From NCBI GenBank assembly GCA_022578965.1, contig MU400625.1, positions 62,001 through 126,000 of the forward strand: a stretch of 64,000 bases of DNA, written 5' to 3'. The notes under the pieces were generated by a model that worked only from the letters and a program-made list of their open reading frames with translations, made no database searches and was not told the origin of the DNA. This stretch comes from Xylaria sp. FL1777. Taxonomy: Eukaryota > Ascomycota > Sordariomycetes > Xylariales > Xylariaceae. Shown piece by piece: positions 36,731-49,009 of the stretch. A program made the translations under genes and the position numbers. How positions within the stretch are numbered: position 1 is the stretch's first letter; every line of letters begins with the position of its first letter.

Positions 36731-39296
36731 TCATGTAGCTTTGATCTTGCACCCTGTGATTGACGACAATGTTTGGAACTGTAAGCGTGAGGTATATAGG
36801 ATAGAGACCGCGCTAATCACGAGACCGGTTGACCCGAGATACTTCCAGAACCAGACTTGATTGATGGTCGTATCGCGAAGATCCGATAGGTTCATGCCGA
36901 GGTATGATGTGACGAAGGAGAGTGGGAGAAACACCACTGTGATGCCCGTGAAGAGGAGAATAGCCTTATTCATCGTATCTGCGACGATGGATCGGTCGTT
37001 TTGCTCTATTATGCATATATCTAATAGCTTCATCGTTGTTGAAGCGTTAGCGGCCGACGAAGGAAAATAGTATGGAAATTAATGGGAATGCGAGTGCTCA
37101 CATTCTTGAGGGCCTTTTCAAAGTGCTTGTTCATCCTGCGTAGATCTGCTTCTCGTTCTTGTAGTAGGGCTATTGCCCATTCTAGTCTCTGGGTCATCGA
37201 TTCGGGCTGCCATCGTGAATTCTCTGCGGTTTCGTCACCTTTTCTGATATCTGCGCATTGAGGATGGCCACAGTTAGTGTTCTCGAGTTCTTGGATGTCA
37301 AGTAGGATATTTTCAAGCACACTGAGATTGTCGGTCGTGATGCTTTCAATAGTCTTGAGCTCTTCCATGTACTGCTGATATTGTCGTACTCTAAGTTACA
37401 ATTAGCGTTTTTCTTCTGGAAGCCGATACAGTGGCCATGCTAATCAGTGGAAAAGCTGTAACATTACTTTTACAACCTATTGAAGAGAGCTGAGAGCAGG
37501 AAATATAGCAGTCGGCAAGCTTTAAACAGCTAAGATATAACTTGCAATAAGAGTTATGAAATACGTACAGAATTGGACTTTGCCCGAGTGACCATGGCAG
37601 ATCCTTCTTTCTCTTCTAAGGGTCATCAGATATCTTGTCTTGTTGTGGCGGTTCCTTGTTGATATGATAGCCTACTAGTGATTTCATGACCTAAGTCTAG
37701 ATGTCAGCAATCATGATTATGGTAGAGGCCTAGGTAATTAGTGGAATTTAGAACGACCTTATTTCCAAGGCTTAGGCGACATATTACCTGACGATAGAAC
37801 TGGGTGAAGATGATTGCGAGCGAATATTCTTACCTCCATATACGCGTCTAAAATTTCAATTGCACTTCTCCCCCCGCGAATGGAGTGAGGAGTCACAGCT
37901 GCTTCTGTGAAGAGATAGACAATAAGCCAAACTGCGGCGCTTTCATGGCATCTGCACTTCCACCGTCTCGTACCGGAGTACTGGAAAGCATGCATCGTGT
38001 GGGCAATAACAGAGGCATCGGGATGATACAACATATCATATCCGGGGTATTCCGTTAGCTGTTCAAAATCTTTGGTGAGGTAGTCTATCCCTGACGTGTT
38101 GGCAAAATTTAACAAGAAACCTAAATGACATGGTATTAGTTGGATATTACAATTCCATACATGATTGATCTATTCACCATCTGCGCGGTTGAACGCTCGA
38201 AGCTTGCTGAGGACCAACGAAGCTTTAGCAAACTGCTCATGTTTTGACAAAGCTTGTTTTTCGAAATCCGTTGATGTCACTTTCCTTGACAAGGGACCAA
38301 TATCTTGACGCAAACAAATATTCTCGGAAATCGGGGTAGGAAAATCCTCGTTGACCATTTCCCAGAAGTCGAGCTTTTTGTCTAACACTTTGGAGCGCCA
38401 CCTTAAGTCTTTTTTCATAGTGTCGCATAAACCAACATCTGGGGCGAGATTACTAAATTTTGACATCGTTGATAGCTTCTTGACTCCCTCTATCCTGGCT
38501 TGATGGTCCTCGCGATTGATAAATGTCATCATGTTGACCTCTGGGTATGGCCATCTAGGAAGTCCTGATCGGACAAATGTACGTGGTCGCTCCACATCTT
38601 CCGGATCGCAATGCAAGAATATTTCCTCGAGCGTCTAAAACCAGGTCAGTAAGCAACTTACCCCTCTCGTTAACATGCGTACAGATTGAAACATGCCAAG
38701 TCCAATCGGGACATGACTTCAAAAAGGTATATCCTGTCAGCTAATTTGCCCATGAGTATTCATAGGAGCCTTACATCCATCTCAAAGAGACATCTTCAGG
38801 CTTCTGCCGGCAGACTTATAAAGTTAGTTTTGTTGACCAGGTCTTCTTAGGGACTATACAAGATCTTACTCCGTTCGAAGTCCCTCATATGCTCTGTAGA
38901 TGACTGAGCTTTGTCCGCTGAGAAATCACAGACGTGTATGCCAATATGCTCTCGATGAAGAAATTTGATGTTTAATAAAGGATCTAACATCGTATCTCCC
39001 ACGTGTATTGGGAGAAGATTCCATTGTTGTCGCCTCGTAGTGCCAGTGTGATCATTGCGAAAGCGCTTAAGAAGAAGTTGCCAACCTTGCGTACTCGGTG
39101 ATAGCTTATATACAGGTGCAACATTGTTTTCGAAGGATTCAAGAATACGCAAGGTGCTGACAGGATCAACATTCCCATCCAGCCGTCGCTGTTGAGGATC
39201 CCCTCTTTCAGAGGGCAGCCTTTTCCTGGGTTTCATTGCTCGAGAGAGCACTTCCTCTGCTCCTGTCGCATGCGTATTTCCCACCTGAGCATCCAT
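36731..39296 (-). CDS. CorA-like Mg2+ transporter protein, eight exons
   Basis: Model: 39296-38870, 38814-38775, 38716-38683, 38634-38178, 38120-37834, 37615-37569, 37390-37102 and 37027-36731, total 625 aa, all junctions in phase. The C-terminus has two membrane helices (ILLFTGITVVFLPLSFVTSY and KYLGSTGLVISAVSILY); the first ends in GMN, the CorA pore signature. Upstream, LPWSLGQSPI and the coiled region before ADTMNKA are typical of the large fungal CorA/ZntB-like proteins; RQKPEDVSLRWIHVP and TLEEIFL also fit. The cytosolic N-terminal part is basic. The stretch 37616-37833 is modelled as one intron, but 37690-37619 stays open in frame and stops at TAG 37618-37616, so either a nonsense change or an intron is possible. 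Ion specificity cannot be judged. Confidence 0.8.
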
Positions 39297-40938
39297 ATCA
39301 TAGGAGAGGAGGTGAGTTTTGTATATCAAATCTCTAGAACCGTCAGTGTTTAAGACATTTGCCAATCATAGAAGTGAAAATGCATAATCCGGGTTTTCTA
39401 GGGAATGGAAGCGGATGAAAAGGAAGGCGAAATTCAATGCTTATGCGAACGACGAAATAGGCAAATGGGTGCCATGGCTGACTGCGAGGCTTCTCAGGTG
39501 TTTAAATTATGAGGCTGGGTGCTGTCTAGAGCGCTTGAACCTGGGACGCGAATAATCTGAGCACCCCTGACTACATCACATCAATATTTAAGCTTGAAAC
39601 AATGCCCCCATGTAGGCAAGACCATAAAAAGAACATCAAGCTGATGTCCCTGTAGAGCGTTTCGTTATAGCTGCATTCACCCCCGTACCAAATAGATCAC
39701 TTACCATGTAGGTGTATTATGCTATTATACGCGTTATCATCACGACCTACTATACACTGGTACTGTTAATGGTTTGTTCATCATTGTCCCCAGCGTTGGA
39801 GCCTGCATTCCTACCAAGACGCATCCCCCTTGTAAAAGAAATCGGTGTCATCCGATATATCTAGACCCTCAACAAAATAGAAAGTTGGCTGGGACATGAT
39901 CAACACCCCATAACCAGGTGACTAGGTATGCCTCTCTACGCGAGTAGAGTGGGTTCGATTCCCATCTTCGCGAGCGCAATTGGTGCGGCTGCAGCCGGTC
40001 ACATGTTGGTAGGCGTTCTGCGCAGGCTATAATAATAAAACCAAGGTACTCGAGATATATCTAGACCCTTACCACCTATTGCTGACTGAAAACGGCCCCC
40101 AACTACACCTTGTCCCCTCGCCTTCCCCAGTCATCCTATCCTGAAGAAATGCGAGTAAGTAGATTTAACAAGTTTATTACATTGAGAACCATACGCAAGT
40201 AGGTAGCCGATATATGATAAACACCGAGGGGCAGGGCGACCTCGTAGAAATTTAGGAGCTTACTGAAAAAGCGGTTTCTGCTATACGCAGTAGAGCATAT
40301 AAAGAGTGTTTATAGGACGGCTTCTCGGTGTAAATTTCCTTCCAGCTGCCGGTATCATACCCCAGCTACACTACTTAATCCCTGTCGTCCCTCACAACAA
40401 CTACCCCAAAGATCGCTTTTAGCTGGGCAAAATGCCACGGGACCTACCATGTGAGCAGTCAGTCATTGAAAGTCCCGCGTTAACTCTACTGTAATCCCTC
40501 CTAAGAATGAATGAAGTTAATTAACCTAGGTACATGACTTGGGAGCTCTTTACTTCCTTAGAAATACTACGCATAGTATGTATACCTGGCCTAAATTTGA
40601 CGCTGCTTACAGTTTCTGCTTTCGTTTCTGTACTTACTTCGTACACTAGTCTTAAAACGGGGGTGGCCCATAGCTGTACAGCTTAGCTTATTAACCAGCA
40701 TGGACCATCTAGATCTTCAGTTCCCATGGGCCTTTGGTCTTTGCGACGTAAAAAAGCCGATGGAAATTAGGAAGAGAGCTCCATGAACGCGTACCATGCA
40801 GTTGCTACTAATCCTGAAGGGTTAGGATATAAATAATGTCGATATCCAAACTTAAACTTGTAGGTTCGTGTTTCAATGGCACTTCGATAACCTGCATTGA
40901 TCGATTGAGCTTGGCCGCCGGTCAAATGCTGTAATAAT
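39297..40938. other. Intergenic between CorA-like gene and hydrolase
   Basis: 1.6 kb. It contains an isolated tRNA-like B-box region (39911-39976, listed separately) and a CCTAGG palindrome at 40525-40530. Otherwise nothing supported. Confidence 0.5.
39911..39976 (+). other. tRNA 3'-half-like remnant
   Basis: A perfect pol III B box GGTTCGATTCC (39952-39962) sits in a T-arm-like hairpin (GTGGG TTCGATT CCCAT) and is preceded by a 6-bp hairpin CTCTAC-GCGA-GTAGAG. No A box and no 5' acceptor strand complementary to CTTCGCGAG are found upstream, so this looks like a tRNA fragment and not a working gene. Confidence 0.3.
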
Positions 40939-41958
40939 ATGGACAAGAAATTACAACGAGCAGGTTTTAAGGAGAGGGACTTTCAAACCGACGAGGTAAC
41001 CCTTAACTATGTCGCCGGTCCGCCGCGCAGCAACAGACCACCGCTGGTTTTCATTCACGGCCAGGGTGTGACATGGGAGGAGTACACCTTCATCATGCCG
41101 ATTCTCAGCAGCGACTTCACCATCTATGCTGTCACCCTGCGGGGCCACGGCAAGTCGAGCTTCACACCGGGACAGTATACCTTTAACGCCCTCGGAAAAG
41201 ATATGACGAGCTTTTTGCGCGAAGTGGTTCGTGAGCCCGCCATTGTCGTCGGCAACTCATCCGGCGGTGTGCTGGCTTGCTGGCTGGCCGCCAACGCCAA
41301 GGAACATGTCAAGGCGATAGTCCTGGAAGACCCGCCCCTGTTTCGATGCGACTACCCCAACGTCATGAACACGAGCGTATACGACGTCTGGCAGGCCTTC
41401 TCACGCTCCAGCGAGCCGGGTGGGGGAGGCTTTGCTGCTTTTTTCCGCGATTGCCTTATCCCTATTATGACCACCAACAAGGATAATCGAGTCATGTCGT
41501 CGGAAAAGCCGCCGCCAAAGTTCCTGCTGAATATGGTCAGTCGCCTCATCGCACTACAGCAGAAACGCCACCCTGAGAAACCCGTTGACTTCAAGTTCCT
41601 GCCCTCGGAGCGACGGATCATGTTTCGCGGCATGTCACAGTTTGACGGCAATTTCTCGCGGGCTTTCGTTGATGGAAGTATGGGCAAGGATTTCGACCAT
41701 GCGGAAACGCTCGCTCGCATAGATGTTCCAGTTCTATTTCTACATGCAAGGTACTTCTTGATGGAAGACGGCCGTCTCATGGGTGCTCTGACAAATGAGG
41801 ATGTTGAACGAGTTAAGGGGATGGTGAAAGGTCCTTGGAAGTATGTGAAGATGGACTGCGGGCATGCCATTGCAATTGATGCACCGGATGAGGAAGCTCG
41901 GGAGATCCGTTCATGGGCCAGTGAACAGGGTCTGGTAGGTGTCGAGAAAATCGCGTAA
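40939..41958 (+). CDS. Alpha/beta hydrolase
   Basis: Single exon, 339 aa, MDKKLQRAGFKERDF. Oxyanion-region motif HGQG near residue 40, RGHGKS near 69-73, and the nucleophile elbow VVGNSSGG (Ser107). A candidate catalytic His lies in DCGHAIAID (about 310) and an acid may lie after VPVLFLHARY. This is the general alpha/beta hydrolase-1 layout of esterases, epoxide hydrolases and C-C hydrolases. The lid region (residues about 135-250) is large. No signal peptide or membrane helix, so cytosolic. Its stop is 213 bp from the stop of the convergent NLR-like gene. Confidence 0.9.
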   Translation: MDKKLQRAGFKERDFQTDEVTLNYVAGPPRSNRPPLVFIHGQGVTWEEYTFIMPILSSDFTIYAVTLRGHGKSSFTPGQYTFNALGKDMTSFLREVVREPAIVVGNSSGGVLACWLAANAKEHVKAIVLEDPPLFRCDYPNVMNTSVYDVWQAFSRSSEPGGGGFAAFFRDCLIPIMTTNKDNRVMSSEKPPPKFLLNMVSRLIALQQKRHPEKPVDFKFLPSERRIMFRGMSQFDGNFSRAFVDGSMGKDFDHAETLARIDVPVLFLHARYFLMEDGRLMGALTNEDVERVKGMVKGPWKYVKMDCGHAIAIDAPDEEAREIRSWASEQGLVGVEKIA

Positions 41959-42171
41959 AGACAAGTGTAAACGAAGTCTATTGAGGGCCTGTCCTTGACT
42001 CTATATACAATTAGTCCGCCCTTCCTAACCTCTGGGGTCTGCCTCTCAGATAAGCGAGGGTTGGATAACCTCACTTCTGGATACGAGAGATAGTCCCAAT
42101 GGGTCTCAATTCAGCGTAGGACAGTTTAGGGTGTCTCACTGAACTATGCGTTTGGATGAGCGTACAAGGTG

Positions 42172-45100
42172 TTAAGCGCATTCGGCGCCTGAAACATCAT
42201 CTTCAAACCCAAAAATCAACACATCGCCAGAGTCGCACCCTATTACTACCCTGTTCCTATCCACATGGAAAATGTAATCATCATCGATATATTTAAATGG
42301 CAGAAGTAACAACTTCTTATTGTTTTTAGTGATCCATATCTGGTCTTGATCGTCTCTGAGCACCCCATATTGAGTCCCCAGTCGTGGGTATGTGGACGCA
42401 TTTTCCCAGGAGGAAGAAATCTTAACCAGCAAGGGGCCATTCTCGGAAAGCAGTACATCAGGGTACTTGGGATTGAATTGTGGAAATCGGAAGGCTCGGC
42501 CAGGCCAGGTCTTGTCGCCGTTGATGGTAGATATAAATTGCCATTGCTGCGGTTCTGTTGTATGCGACCCTGTTGCGACTTTCCAGATGCAGATGATGCC
42601 TGACGTCGAAACCGATACAAGTGTTTCGCCATCGGGTGGTGCAAAGGTGAGACCACGGACATCGTACAGCGTACCGGACTTTTTAAGCTCCCAAACGGGT
42701 TTTGTAATGTTGTTTCTAGTCTTCTCATTCTGCTGTTGCTGCCTTAATTGCTTGTCAACCCTTCGGTCAACGTCTTTGTGCCCCAAGGCCCATAGGTCCC
42801 AAATCAGGATTCGAGACTCGTCCCCCCCTGACGCAAGATATTGTCCATTTGGCGAAAAAGCAACGCTGTAAACATAATCGTTGTGTTCCGAAAGCGTTGT
42901 ACAGGCAGTTTGTTCCATGTTGTCGTTTTCTTCCCCCTCGGGTATAGCTTCTCCTTTAAGACTATCCGCAACCTCCCAGACCCTGGCCGTGCTGTCGTCA
43001 GATGCCGACGCTACAAAGTCACCGTTCGGGGATATCTTGACGTCCCGAACCCAGTCGGTATGGCCTGTGAGACGGCGCACCATTTTGCCCGAGTTAACAT
43101 GCCAGATACCAATAGCATAGTCACTAGACGCCGATACAAGGTTCTTTCCGTCTTGTGAAAATGCAAGAGATCTTATACTACGACTGTGGCCACCAGCGAG
43201 AGTGCGTAGGGGTGTTCCCTGATCGGCATCCCACAACAGAATATCACCTTCGTATGAAGCCGAGGCCACTACTTTACCGTTGGGCGAGGAAGTTACGAAG
43301 CTGATAGGTTGACTATGGTGATTTAACACTGTCCGAAGGGTATCTTGGCTGTCTATCGTGGATTGCATTTGGATCAATTTCGTGTCGTCCTTCGCCATCA
43401 GATTTAGTTCGACCCTACCAATGCGCCAAATACGCAATGTCTTATCGTTTGATGACGACAGTATGCGACGTCCGTCGGAAGAGAACCGTACTGCGTTTAC
43501 AGTTCCATCATGTCCCTTAAAGATGTGCTCCCTCTCATATGACCCGACGCCAGCAGTTGATCTTATAGCTTTCCATACTTGAACGTTGCGGCCAGAGCCG
43601 CAAACCAAACGATGTGCATCAGGGGAGAAAGCCACAGAGTGTCCAAAATCCGGTTTAATGGGAAGCATACACATCTGTTCGCCTGTCTTGGTGTTCCAAA
43701 CTCGCACGGTATAATCATTAGAACAGGATGCTATCAAAGCCGAATCTGGAGAAAAGCAAATGTCATTTATATCATCTTCGTGATTCGTCAAACGATGGCG
43801 CACTTTAGCTTCTTTGGTATCCCACACTTCTATGTGATTCTTCCGTGTCACCAGTGCGAGTAGGCTCTCGTCACCAGAAAAGCGTGCGTGGATAATGTCG
43901 TCCGCTGCCGTTTTTACGTTTAAGTTTATCCACACACTCTCTTGGAAGGACGGAAGATGCCACCTAATTACTATTTCGGATGTAACGGCAATTAAATACT
44001 CTCCATTTGATGAAAAGACGATGTGTTTCATTGATTCGACTCCTAGAGGGTTTAATGTTTTGGCGGGACCCCCTGTAGAGACATGCCAGAGTTGAATGCT
44101 TGAGAAATCTGTGACCGCCAGCATTCCCAGACACTCGGGAGAGAACACGACTTGCGACATACCGTATCGCAAGTCAGGAGCCTTTAGTACATGTTGAACT
44201 TTTCCTGTATTTGAGTCCCAAAGTCTCAGTGATTCGTCTTTGGTGGAAACTGAGGCTACGAGCCGCCCGTTGGGCGAGTAGGCACAGTCTTTAATGTGCC
44301 CCGAGTGCCCTTTGAAAACTTGAGAGTACATATAGATTCCAAGTTCTCGACTAGTTGATGGGATTACTGGCGCTATGCTAAGGCCCAGGATCGTTGTTTT
44401 TGAGGGTAGTAAGTCCCTCAGCTCATCTACGTCGGGGCAGAATATAAGGGTATGTTTGGGACTGCGCCCTTCTAGAGTAGGCATAGCATGGTGGTAATCA
44501 AGAAACCAGATGGCGCCCTGGATTTTGCGGAGAAGGGCCGCGGCAGCTAGGTTGCCTGGCTTGTTGATACCTCCATTTTCGCGGGTATAGTCCAAATCAT
44601 GTTCAGTCTACACAAGTTTAGCGATCTGAATATTGTCCCCCAATGAAACAATCGGGGATCACTGACCACTTTCTTAGTCCAAGTAGCCTCGAGAACTCGC
44701 ATATATTTCTGGGCTTGGTACAAAAGCTGTTGTGATGCAAGAGCCTCTAGCCATTGTAGGAAATGTTCTTTTAGAAACATGTTGACCGACTCTATCACAT
44801 CAGATGCTTGAGAAACCTCAGTTTCCGAAAGGTGTCTGATCCAGTATATCGTTGCGTAATTGGCTAGCTTTGGATGATCCTGGACATTATGAGCTGTCCT
44901 TAGGCACTGTCTAACAACTTTTGCATGTAGGGTGTGTGTTTTCTGCAAATTCTTACGTAGGTGGTCCCTGGCTGCCAAGTGCTTAAAGCATACCTTACCA
45001 TCCACTATCTCTAAGAATGCGAAGCACATTCTTTTTATTATGACTTCCAAGTCCACTTCCGCTGGCAAATCTACAAGATTCGCAAGCTCCAAGGAAGATA

Positions 45101-47645
45101 GCGGGCGGAAAGCTATTGAAGCAGTTGAAAGAATATCTTGGCAGAACTCACTGTCCTGTGCCGTGAGACTTTGAAGCTCTTTCTGCATTTGACTGTACAA
45201 ATCAGTCACGTCAGAACTCAAATCTTCGAGAATATGGGGCGCGTTCCATGGTACACCCTTGGACTCGATAATGTCACAGGCAAGGTCAATCCATAGCAAA
45301 CTCCCTTTTGAACAATCCCGCAGCTTTTGCTTGACCTGCGATTGCAGATTCTCACTATATTTGGCCCTGCTAGCCATCTTGCGTACTTTGAAATGCGTGT
45401 AATGATTCACGGCCTGACGTACACTATTATGGGTTCCTATTGAAACCTTAATGTGTATTTGGATGGGTTGAGAATCTTGAGCATTGTGATTTGTGTCAAC
45501 ATTTTGGGTGCTATTCTCTTGGTCTTCAGCATCCTCTGTCTTTTGTTCCTTTATCTTCTTGACGTGTTCTCCATTGCTTATAAGGTCGTGCGAAGCATCA
45601 TCGATCGGTGGGATCTTCGGATCGTGGCACAGCTCATTATCGACTTGTCTTCCTGCGGTAGTCCGCACATCCTTAGCGCTTGACACTAGCCACTTGACTC
45701 GTTTAGACAATCGTGAGCTTGCACAAATCAACCGTACCATGTCTGTTAGTCCCCATTCATCTTTGTAGGGATCTCGTGTATTACCCGACAACTCCCCACA
45801 GAGCTCTTCTAGGCCATCAAGCACGAAATATGTCATGTTGAGCTCATTGTCTTGTAGCAATGTACAGAGCAGAGTCGATAGAGCGTAAAATTCCTCGGAG
45901 TCATCAAAATAATTCCTTTCGATCACTGATAGCTTGTGTTCCAAATGTTTCGAAAGGGATGGCTGGCTTTGAAGAACCTGCCAAATGAGACTTCGGACTA
46001 TTGAAGTGGAATTGCTTGGTCGAGACTTCAACTCACTATCGCAAAAAAGGTACGCAACAGTCGTCCTCGGCTCCAATGTTGACAATGAGCCTGGGTCTAA
46101 AAGTTGTTGCACTATGGAGTGAAGGAAGATTGTTTTGCTAGTATCGTCGCCAGTTACCCATAATACTTGATAACAGTTGCTTGTACTTGCAAAGTCCATA
46201 TTACCAGGATCCTCCCACCATGAGAGATTCTTTAGGAAAGACCAGTCACGGCTCATAGGCTTGTGAACTTGAAGCTTCTTTATCAACTCATCCGTAGAGC
46301 CAGTAATATCTTCTTGTAGGTGGGCAAATTTTAATAGTTGACGCAGTTGAGCTTCCACCTCAATCCCACCTAGGCACATGTGCAGGCGTTGTTCTAGTTC
46401 GACAACAATCTGTTCCGTGGGACAATTATGAAATGTCTCAAATGATGTGTTTTCGGAATTCTTGCTCTTAGGTGGGAGTGAAACATATTCTGAACTAGAG
46501 CATGCAGCAAGGATTTGGATAAGGAGGATGGCTGTGTACAGATCGATTATGGCGATTTCAAATGTCCTGGCGTGCTGGGCAACCGTTCCAGAAGAATCTT
46601 CAGTTGTCATACCCGAATTATCATCTGTCTTTCTGTTGTCTGGTATAAGCCTGGGTAGACGGAGGTACCATTGCATTCTCGAAGCAACATATATGGCTGG
46701 GGAATGAGTCGTCCCTGGAGCGAGGCCGTGCCGAATAGTGGCCTGCAGAATAACCGAGTTAGAATATCAATCGCTAGTTTTAACAGCAGGAATAGCTTCA
46801 CGCACCTGAATCCCCAAACAGGTGGCCAACCACCCCAGAGATGTACAAGGCAACCCTTGAACAAGGTTTCCCATAACCCCCCCTAAAGATTGAGCGCCAG
46901 ACAGTGCATTCATGAATTCTCCATCGCCTACAACTTTTTGATCGACTTGTTTCAGCCACATTTTAAGAGCACTAGCCATCTGAGATCTTCTTGTCACAGC
47001 ATCTGTTTGATCAACTCGCAGTTTCTCTTTCCCCCTGCAGATGGTTGATATAATCAGTTCATATCTAGATATGAGGTCTGCGTGATGATTTTTAAGATTG
47101 TCGTAGGCAGTGTCCCATAACAGCGCAGTCTTTTCGCGTTCGACAACAGAAGGTTCTGTTTGTTGGTTGTTGACCGTTTGAATAGGTGTCGACTCTTGTA
47201 GATCCGAAGTCCCCTCAATCCAGCTAGGGTTAGCAGGTGACTTAGAATGCTGGGACGATATAGTAGAGTAGCTTTGTTCCGTGCCGGTCTTTTTAATTGT
47301 AATCTTGACTGTCGAGCTCTCGGCGTCTGCTCCGACTTTTGCTCCATCAGTTACAACTGTTGGGATACTGGCGGCTACGTTGGGGTCCACTGACGCTATC
47401 GCAAGATCATCATTGGCGATATGATCTTGTGTGCTAGCTTCACCTATCGAAATGTTGATAGGCAAGTTTCCGAGACCGCCGAGTCTCGGTCGTGTTTCGT
47501 CGGCAGCTCCGCTGGGGTCTCCCGGGGCCGCCGTGGGATCGCCCTGAGATTTTTCTGGCGGCGTGACAACAGAAGACTCGGTGCTACCGCCTGAATTTCG
47601 CTTGCCCAACGAGAACCAAATTTTTGAGATCGAAGGGGAAATCAT
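42172..47645 (-). CDS. NLR-like NACHT-WD40 protein (NWD family)
   Basis: Three exons, 47645-46806, 46742-44667 and 44607-42172, total 1783 aa; introns 63 nt (GTGCGT...GCAG) and 59 nt (GTCAGT...GTAG), both phase 0. The N-terminal 180 residues are Ser/Thr-rich; then a helical NACHT N-terminal domain (ALLWDTAYDNL ... GMNL-free) of the HET-E/NWD type around 175-330. The NTPase region has YQVLWVTGDDTSKTIFLH (about residues 470-488), a shortened Walker A, and a good Walker B, YFVLDGLEEL. The C-terminal 800 residues hold about 11-12 divergent WD40 repeats (for example GHDGTVNAVRFSSDG, GHTDWVRDVKISPNG, EHNDYVYSVAFSPNG). Such proteins act in fungal allorecognition and immunity-like cell death. No frameshift seen. 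Confidence 0.93.
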
Positions 47646-48226
47646 GGCTTGTGGGAGACTGTTCGCAGCTATTGGGGAGGAAGGGGTTGAGGGGTGGTAT
47701 TGCTACTATTAGACTATGGGAAAGATGAAAGTGAGGGCCTTACGATCCCATATCTGGCCGAGATTACATGGGTATCTAGGTAGATTTTGGGGTGTGGCAT
47801 GATCAGGGATAGAGAAGGTAGCCATGCTTGATTACCCTGTCCGAGTGCGTGTGGCTTGGCAAGGGCAACAAGACTACTTGTCTACTAAACAAGACTTGTT
47901 TGCTAACAAGGCTTATGAGCCCCCTGTAATTACCGCTGCGGTATCCAATAAAGAATGCAGTGGCACATGAGTCTGGCTGTACCTGTAGATGAACCTCACC
48001 TAACTACATGATGTGTGCGTAGAGACTGCCAAGAATAAATGTAGTATTTGGTCCCTAACCGAAGACACTACTAAGGTATAAATATCGAACATCATTACTC
48101 GTACCGACTAAGCGCATTTCTTATTATGGATATAACTTCAACATAGATCTGTGTACTTTGGAGTTATAGTACTAACAGGTTGCGATCCCTTCTCCTGAAA
48201 ATTGCACTTGGATTAATCTGGACGAG
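47646..48226. promoter_or_regulatory. Upstream region of the NLR-like gene
   Basis: 580 bp between the start codon of the NLR-like gene (-) and a broken gene (+). It holds the divergent promoters, if the second is transcribed at all. No coding frame. Confidence 0.4.
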
Positions 48227-48946
48227 ATGAGCGACGTCTACCAGGACGGTGTTGTCAACTTCGACGGGGACTTAGACGTGTCGGATCCAATCGCGCTGGA
48301 TTTATACGTAGATCTGGAGGCAGATCCCGAATATAATCAAGGCCAAGCAAGGACGCAGTTTTATGTGCCCGAGGATGGTGTCCCTATCTACGAGAAGACA
48401 GAAAGGTCGGGCTCCCGCATATCTGTTCAGCGTCTCCTGTGGGTTGATGGATACAGGGACGGCAAGAATCAAGAGTCCGTATAGTAAGTGACGCTTGTGG
48501 TGCTCAAATTTACTTTTGTCTCTATCAGCCGAAGTGATGAGGCGACGAAGCAAGCCTAAGTAGAAGCTGGCCTAAGCTTCTAGGACGAGGACAAGACACG
48601 CGGCGAGGACCCTGAAGTTATTGTATGGGCCCCTTGTGAACCGGAGAAATGGAACGAGTCGTCTGCTCGTGCTAAGAAGACGATCAAGACGGCTGCATCG
48701 GCGAGTATTGGATATCAAGGCGTCAATGCATCGGTGGATCGGAGCAAGGAAGGGGAGATTGAATGGGACTACGAGTGCTTCGACGGAGGCCGCACAACGC
48801 AGACCTTCAACCACAAAACGGGAAGACCTAACGGCATCTCTTGGCACATGTCGCAGAATCGGCTACAGTATGGCACAACGCGAAGATGTGCCTACCTGAA
48901 GTATTGTTGTGGTAATATTGTTGTGGTAATCTGGTGGCTTGCATGA
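48227..48946 (+). pseudogene. Broken hypothetical gene with two in-frame stops
   Basis: Exon 1 48227-48483 encodes 85 codons (MSDVYQDGVVNFDGDL ... GKNQESV). A perfect donor GTAAGT and acceptor TCAG bound a 45-nt intron 48484-48528. Exon 2 from 48529 then reads in one frame to DPEVIVWAPCEPEKWNESSA, SIGYQGVNASVDR, GRPNGISWHMSQNRLQ, but is interrupted by TAA (48557-48559) and TAG (48581-48583). Downstream coding quality returns immediately, so the gene was whole. It appears to belong to a fungal family of unknown function (VxxWAP...WN and GRxNGxxWxxxQN motifs). The end near 48900 may also be frameshifted. A tiny second intron could remove both stops, but no good site pair is visible. Confidence 0.7.
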
Positions 48947-49009
48947 TGACAGTGTAAGATGATGATAGTGTAAGCCATATTAGGAACTCGGCACGAGAGC
49001 TTGTGCTGA

